18,238 nucleotides of DNA from Desulfuromonadaceae bacterium UBA2294 (lineage in GTDB: Bacteria; Desulfobacterota; Desulfuromonadia; Desulfuromonadales; UBA2294), in NCBI GenBank assembly GCA_002345625.1, contig DDWE01000004.1:1-18238 (forward strand). The letters are read 5' to 3'. The position numbers and the translations under genes are program-made. The notes under the pieces were generated by a model that saw only the letters and a list, made by a program, of their open reading frames with translations, did no database searches and was not told where the DNA came from. Shown one piece after another: positions 14,664 to 18,238 of the stretch. The stretch's first letter is position 1, and every line of letters starts with the position of its first letter.

Positions 14664-15572
14664 TTGAATCCCAGATATGCCATCGCAGGCCTGTCTGCTG
14701 GCCAAACGACGAAACTCGTCATCCTAGCGTACATTGTACTTGTTTCCTCTGCCTGCTACCTGTTGATTTTACGCGGGCTACAGGCGGCACCGCCGCTTGC
14801 CTTTGGTGGTGTCCGAACCGTGCTGGGAGGAACCTTCATCCTGCTTGTTGCCTGGCTCTCGGGTCAGCCGATCATCCCTGCGAAAAAACTCTGGAAATGG
14901 ATCCCTTTGGTTGCATTGACCGCGACCACTCTCACGTTCGGGTCTATGTTTCTAAGTCCAAGCTTTGCTGGAGCGGGGCTGGCGTCGATTCTGGGGAATG
15001 CCCAGCCCTTTTTTATCGCCCTGATCGCATTTATGTTTCTTAACGAACGCCTTTCCCGGCAGCAACTAATCGCACTCGGCTGCGGATTGATCGGTATCCT
15101 GATTATTATATTGCCCTCAGCTGCGGGACAGGACAACCTACTACTGACCGGAACACTACTGGCGCTGACCACCTCTCTCGCGGCAGCAATCGGCACTGTT
15201 CTTGGCCGCCACTTAAAGCTGGCGAGGTCACTGCTGGCTTTTTCGGGCTGGCAACTTATTGTCGGTGGTGCCGCCCTCTTGCTGATCTCGGTCGGCATCT
15301 CTGAACCTAATATTCAATGGAGTTCCGAGTTTTTAGCTATTTTGGTACTTCTGGGCATATTCAACTCTGCGGTTACTACCTGCGCCTGGTTCTGGTTGCT
15401 GCAAAAGGAACAGGCAGGAAGTCTCGGGATTTTTCTTCTTCTCATCCCTGTTCTGGGCGTGTTGTGGGCGCTACTGTTTCGTGGAGAGCAGCCACAGCCC
15501 AACGCTATTCTGGGTGGGCTACTGATTCTCGGTGCGGTCGTCTATCAAGAATACCGAAATTACCAGAGATGA
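14664..15572 (+). CDS. EamA/DMT-superfamily transporter
   Basis: A 302-residue inner-membrane protein of the drug/metabolite transporter superfamily with about ten spans in two repeated EamA halves. The first half has APPLAFGGVRTVLGGTFILL, FLSPSFAGAGLASILGNAQP and FLNERLSRQQLIALGCGLIG. The second has SLAAAIGTVLGRHLKLARSL, WFWLLQKEQAGSLGIFLLLI and PVLGVLWALLFRGEQPQPN ending in a closing helix. The start is TTG 14664, with GGAAGGG about seven bases upstream; no ATG is better placed. The substrate cannot be inferred. It ends the codirectional series, and only 19 bases separate it from the oppositely oriented XRE gene of module B, so it sits at the island edge and may be cargo unrelated to copper. 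Confidence 0.88.
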   Translation: MNPRYAIAGLSAGQTTKLVILAYIVLVSSACYLLILRGLQAAPPLAFGGVRTVLGGTFILLVAWLSGQPIIPAKKLWKWIPLVALTATTLTFGSMFLSPSFAGAGLASILGNAQPFFIALIAFMFLNERLSRQQLIALGCGLIGILIIILPSAAGQDNLLLTGTLLALTTSLAAAIGTVLGRHLKLARSLLAFSGWQLIVGGAALLLISVGISEPNIQWSSEFLAILVLLGIFNSAVTTCAWFWLLQKEQAGSLGIFLLLIPVLGVLWALLFRGEQPQPNAILGGLLILGAVVYQEYRNYQR

Positions 15573-15591
15573 CTTGCCAGCAAAAAAAATA

Positions 15592-16077
15592 TTAAATCTG
15601 CTTTGTGTCGGTTTTCTCTTCGTTCTTTTTCAAAAAGTTTTCGATTGCTTCCCGATTTCGTCGACAAGGGTTATGTCGACCGCTCAGCCAGTCGGACAAT
15701 TGCTCGGGGTCACGGCCCATTTCAGCGCCAAGCTGTTCCAAAGACAGCCCCTTGACTTGCTTGTACCAGGCCAGCCTTTCCATCAGGTCCTCGGGGAAGG
15801 GGACGGGATTGTATTCGAGGAATTCGATGACTTTTGGCATACAACTCAATGTGATCGATGACCAGTTATTTTCCCAATTCCAGATGGTGGAGGTGGTCAC
15901 TCCAATCTGTGCTGCGACATCTTTCTGGTACAATCCAAGCTCTAATCGGCGGCGACGCATGTGATCGCCGAGAGTAACGGGTTCTTTGACGAGTTCTTCA
16001 GGTGACTGGATTTTAAGGGGAATTTCGATTTTGTGCGGGGTATTCTGTGAGTTGGAATACTTGTAAAAGATGTTCAA
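15592..16077 (-). CDS. XRE-family regulator with two helix-turn-helix domains (module B)
   Basis: A 161-residue paralogue of the protein at 2042-2536, about four fifths identical over the alignable part. The domain order is the same: HTH1 (about 35-90; LGDHMRRRRLELGLYQKDVA, TTSTIWNWENNW) and HTH2 (about 97-150; GLSLEQLGAEMGRDPEQLSD, GRHNPCRRNR). The C-terminal ten residues differ completely from copy A. The start is TTG 16077, exactly where comM homology begins on the other strand, as in module A. The 47 bases at 15926-15972, coding for part of HTH1, are identical to 2385-2431, including synonymous positions. Because both copies keep intact HTHs, both are probably functional; the targets are unknown. 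Confidence 0.85.
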   Translation of the reverse strand: MNIFYKYSNSQNTPHKIEIPLKIQSPEELVKEPVTLGDHMRRRRLELGLYQKDVAAQIGVTTSTIWNWENNWSSITLSCMPKVIEFLEYNPVPFPEDLMERLAWYKQVKGLSLEQLGAEMGRDPEQLSDWLSGRHNPCRRNREAIENFLKKNEEKTDTKQI

Positions 16078-16547
16078 ACCCCTGTAAGTGCGGATTTCTC
16101 GGTGATTTCAGTAACTTATGTACTTGCGCACCACATGATATCCAACGTTATCGGCAGCGATTATCCGGTCCCTTACTGGATAGAATCGACCTGCATATCG
16201 AGGTTCCACGGGTGCCTCACAAGGAGTTGGCCGATCCGGTCGAAGGGGAATCATCAGCAACCATCCGTGCCCGGGTCGAAGCAGCGCGCACCATCCAGCG
16301 CGAGCGGCTAGCCCCTTATGGCCTGCACGCCAACGCCGCCATGGCCGCCCGCCATATCCGCAAACTCTGCCCGCTCGACGAGACGGGGCAAAAACTGCTG
16401 GAAATGGTGGTCGATAAACTCGGCATGTCGGCTCGCAGTTACAGTCGGATTCTCAAGGTGGCACGGACCATTGCTGATCTCGCAGGAGAAGAGAATATTG
16501 GTCAGATGCATCTGGCCGAGGCGATTCAGTACAGGGGATTGGATCGG
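15632..16547 (+). repeat. Direct repeat, copy B (xre + comM' module)
   Basis: Gapless counterpart of 2091-3006 in the same orientation. It lies at the far side of the copper block, so the two copies bracket about 12.6 kb of cargo. The flanks beyond each end show no similarity by eye. Confidence 0.85.
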
Positions 16548-16559
16548 AAGGCCCTTTGA
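16077..16559 (+). pseudogene. comM: comM (YifB/Mg-chelatase-like ATPase) 3' fragment, module B
   Basis: Same 157-codon C-terminal ComM segment as in module A, starting at the identical point (NPCKCGFLGD) and running to a normal C-terminus. Only nine residues differ (for example Ile/Phe, Gln/Pro, Cys/Tyr), against about 62 base changes, so the two have diverged almost only at synonymous sites. Here a GTG at 16047 with GGGG six bases upstream could open a 170-residue product, MSWNTCKRC fused to the ComM end, giving a CxxC-N-PCxC cysteine cluster. The ATPase core is missing, so this is at best a domain protein. It ends 327 bases before the next gene. Confidence 0.82.
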
Positions 16560-16886
16560 AGCATGATGCCTTATTCTTCATGAATTTGAAGTCTCTTCAA
16601 GATTCTCCGTCAAAAGTAAACTCCAAATTTTTGATAACCAGAATCTGTGTAATTTATCCTTAGGTGAAGCAGGACAGTGATCTAACCCAACTTATGAGAA
16701 TAGCCCCAGCCCGCATACACAGACTGAGGCTTAATTTGTTCTGTAAATGGTGACTTGTAGGATATCGACCCCGGTAAACTTTTCAGCAACGATTATCGAT
16801 TTCTGTACACGCCTTCAGGTGGCCCATGGTGTAAACCAACAGCTTTGAGCGGTTCACAATTAAAGCGCCGCTTTGCCGGAGGATAC
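16560..16886. other. Intergenic stretch without a supported gene
   Basis: AT-rich spacer between the comM' fragment (plus) and the convergent secreted-protein gene (minus). The few open frames are short and have no ribosome site or family features. I see no clear terminator hairpin with a T-run. Confidence 0.5.
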
Positions 16887-17558
16887 TTACTCTCTATTCA
16901 GCAGTGCTTTAAACTCCTGCTCCATCTTGCCAATCTGCACATTCCCGATAAAAGCCAGCGTTCCCCAGTTAGTTGTCCCACTGGTCACAGATTTAAAAAC
17001 TTCAGTCGCTTGCTGATCGGTCCGTTTAGCGAGAAAGAAACACAGAATCACTTCTCGATTATCAGCCCCAGTAGTACGCATTCTCTTTAACTGATCGGCA
17101 TCCACTTTCATCAAGTTAAGTAACGTGTCATCGACCACCGCTGCCGCCAGCATATGATCATTAGCAGCTTGCATCGCAGCAACAAAGGAGGGCGGCAAGC
17201 CTCCTTCCGAAAACCCTGCTGCCTGGATTGCACCACGCCAGCTTCCTTTTGTCTGGTGAGTCAAAAGTAGGGCTTTGCTGTCAACATTGAATCTGTCGGC
17301 AAAGTAATGGGAGATCCACAACTGTTCAGAAGGCACTCCCGCCATCAAATCTTTAACCAGATTGAATTTAGGCGTATTGAACGCGACCGAAAGAAAGGAA
17401 TTCTGGGTTGTTGCCAGTAGATATGGAATCACTTTCCTCGGGTTTTGATGGTCATAACTGCGGTCGGTGAAACAATGACAGTTGACAGTTGATTCTGCCG
17501 CGATAGCGGTAAAAGCAAAGCTGAGAAACAGGACTAAGAAAATTGTAACTATTCGCAC
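16887..17558 (-). CDS. Secreted protein of unknown function (CHCF motif)
   Basis: A 223-residue protein with a clear signal peptide (about residues 1-20, IFLVLFLSFAFTAIAA). Just after it comes VNCHCFTDRSYDHQNP, then YLLATTQNSFLSVAFN, LWISHYFADRFNVDSKALLL, GSWRGAIQAAGF and a helix-rich C-terminus ending QEFKALLNRE. The closely spaced Cys pair (CHC) could bind metal or form a disulfide, but a single CHC is not a heme site. I recall similar uncharacterised proteins in Geobacter relatives but know no function. The start is GTG 17558, with GAGG six bases upstream; no in-frame ATG precedes it. An FNR/CRP-type palindrome lies 67 bases upstream, suggesting redox or anaerobic control. Confidence 0.75.
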   Translation of the reverse strand: MRIVTIFLVLFLSFAFTAIAAESTVNCHCFTDRSYDHQNPRKVIPYLLATTQNSFLSVAFNTPKFNLVKDLMAGVPSEQLWISHYFADRFNVDSKALLLTHQTKGSWRGAIQAAGFSEGGLPPSFVAAMQAANDHMLAAAVVDDTLLNLMKVDADQLKRMRTTGADNREVILCFFLAKRTDQQATEVFKSVTSGTTNWGTLAFIGNVQIGKMEQEFKALLNRE

Positions 17559-17597
17559 AAGTCACCTCGGTACAGAAGAGAAGTTTAGTTGCCTCCC

Positions 17598-17638
17598 ATA
17601 ATGGCAAAGGGCCTACGTGTTGCCTTGACTTAAGTCAA
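17598..17638 (-). promoter_or_regulatory. FNR/CRP-family box with matched -10 element
   Basis: TTGACTTAAGTCAA (17625-17638) is a perfect 14-bp palindrome matching the TTGAY-N4-RTCAA pattern of FNR/DNR/HcpR-type regulators. On the minus strand a CATTAT -10-like box (17603-17598) lies so that the palindrome would be centred about 40.5-41.5 bases before the start of transcription, the class II activator position. The box is read directly; which regulator uses it is unknown. Confidence 0.6.
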
Positions 17639-17987
17639 CGGCAGGATCATTCCGTTGAGTGGGTCGAACTTTCCTAGCTGTCAATCGACAATTTGTTGTT
17701 ATGAATGAAAATATAGGTCAGGAAATCGGAACGTTCGAGCAATATCTGTAAGTCGATACTTCCAGTAAAAATTGTTCGATTAATGCCGCAAAGTAAGAAA
17801 ACCGCACGATCTGGTATCCGCCATCCATCGACATGCCACTCGATTTTCCGCAACGAAAAAATCTGGAACAAAATTAGAGATGTTCTGGGCTGGTCGGAAA
17901 TTTCTTACTGACCTTGCCTTGCGTCTGTATGCCGTAATAGGCCCAAAGGCTGGGTAACGTCAATAAGGTCAATAAAACAAGCTGTTA
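17639..17987. other. Intergenic stretch without a supported gene
   Basis: Holds a 65-codon minus-strand frame (17674-17871) whose translation is hydrophobic but has no ribosome site or recognised family, so it is not called. The rest would be the 3' end of the efflux transcript arriving from the right and the upstream region of the secreted-protein gene. Confidence 0.45.
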
Positions 17988-18238
17988 TTAGCCATTGGCC
18001 CAGCCCATGGCTTGATACAATAAGGCACTATCGACGAGGCGCTGGGCCTGAGCCGCGATCAAATCAATTCGTGTCTGTTGCGACTGTTGTTGCGCAATGA
18101 GCAGTTGGACATAGCTGGCTGTGCCTAGTGTGTACTGGCGCTGCATCGATTCCAGGGAACCCTGCGCCGCCGCATCGGCGGCGGCCAGTGCTATCAGCCG
18201 CTGGGCGTCGTTCTCCAGCGCCCGCAGCACGTCGGCAA
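17988..18238 (-). CDS. Outer-membrane efflux protein (TolC/NodT superfamily), C-terminal part
   Basis: The last 82 residues of an outer membrane factor, cut by the right edge: ADVLRALENDAQRLIALAAA, QGSLESMQRQYTLGTASYVQ, LLIAQQQSQQTRIDLIAAQA and QRLVDSALLYQAMGWANG. The VADxLRALENDA helix, the QYxxGxxSYxxLLxAQ motif and the ALYQAMGG-like ending are diagnostic of the C-terminal repeat of this family. The usual MFP-RND-OMF order places this gene last in an operon coming from the right. Its VADVLRALE style differs from the OprM class seen at 1-997, so it is probably a different pump. The stop is TAA at 17988-17990. Confidence 0.9.
   Translation of the reverse strand, partial: ADVLRALENDAQRLIALAAADAAAQGSLESMQRQYTLGTASYVQLLIAQQQSQQTRIDLIAAQAQRLVDSALLYQAMGWANG

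Noticed and set aside
17674..17871. 65-residue minus-strand frame.
   Set aside because: No ribosome site, no recognised family; AT-rich chance frames of this length are common.
1..18238. Both window ends lie in minus-strand outer-membrane factor genes, and joining the ends would be in frame (1 + 2 bases), hinting at a circular molecule.
   Set aside because: The joined protein would lack roughly 90 residues of the family core, the two parts look like different subclasses (OprM-like start, VADVLRALE-type end), and an in-frame join has a one-in-three chance. No replication gene is present.

Overview
The window looks like an accessory metal-resistance region from a Gram-negative bacterium, most likely a Desulfuromonadales/Geobacter-type metal reducer. 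This is inferred from small proteins with a GTERR-type tail typical of that group, the c-type cytochrome, the outer-membrane efflux proteins and the overall gene style. No rRNA, tRNA, CRISPR array, integrase, transposase or replication gene is visible.

Layout. (1) 1-1957, minus strand: a TetR-family repressor, preceded by a palindromic operator over its promoter, and downstream of it an outer-membrane efflux lipoprotein cut by the left edge. (2) 2042-3018: module A, a double-HTH XRE regulator (minus) abutting head-to-head a 3' fragment of comM (plus). (3) 3092-3905, minus: three small genes, among them a 33-residue His/Met-tailed lipoprotein and a zinc-ribbon membrane protein. (4) 4205-7153, plus: a dyad-rich leader, a multicopper oxidase fused to a CopB-like outer-membrane barrel, and a DUF302 protein. 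(5) 7202-8007, minus: a monoheme cytochrome c and an OsmC C-terminal remnant. (6) 8236-15572, plus: a MerR-type operator and promoter followed by an apparent operon of merR, a 48-residue Cys/His membrane peptide, a Met-rich Spy/CpxP-like protein, a Cu(I) P1B-ATPase with two YHS domains, an APC permease, a small membrane protein, an isoprenylcysteine-methyltransferase-like membrane protein and a DMT transporter. (7) 15592-16559: module B, a second XRE/comM' pair. (8) 16887-18238, minus: a secreted protein of unknown function behind an FNR/CRP-type box, then the C-terminus of a second outer-membrane factor.

How the parts fit. The central block combines cytoplasmic Cu(I) sensing and export (MerR regulator, ATPase), periplasmic binding and stress protection (Spy-like protein, cytochrome c, lipoprotein) and Cu(I) oxidation at or near the outer membrane (oxidase-barrel fusion). 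Efflux outer-membrane factors lie on both sides.

The most unusual structure is the pair of directly repeated xre/comM' modules that bracket the copper block. They align without gaps over 916 bp at a constant offset of 13,541. In the comM part I count about 62 differing bases in 471, but only 9 of 157 codons change the amino acid. This suggests a comM-associated island boundary that has been captured or duplicated, with both copies having diverged under protein-level selection.
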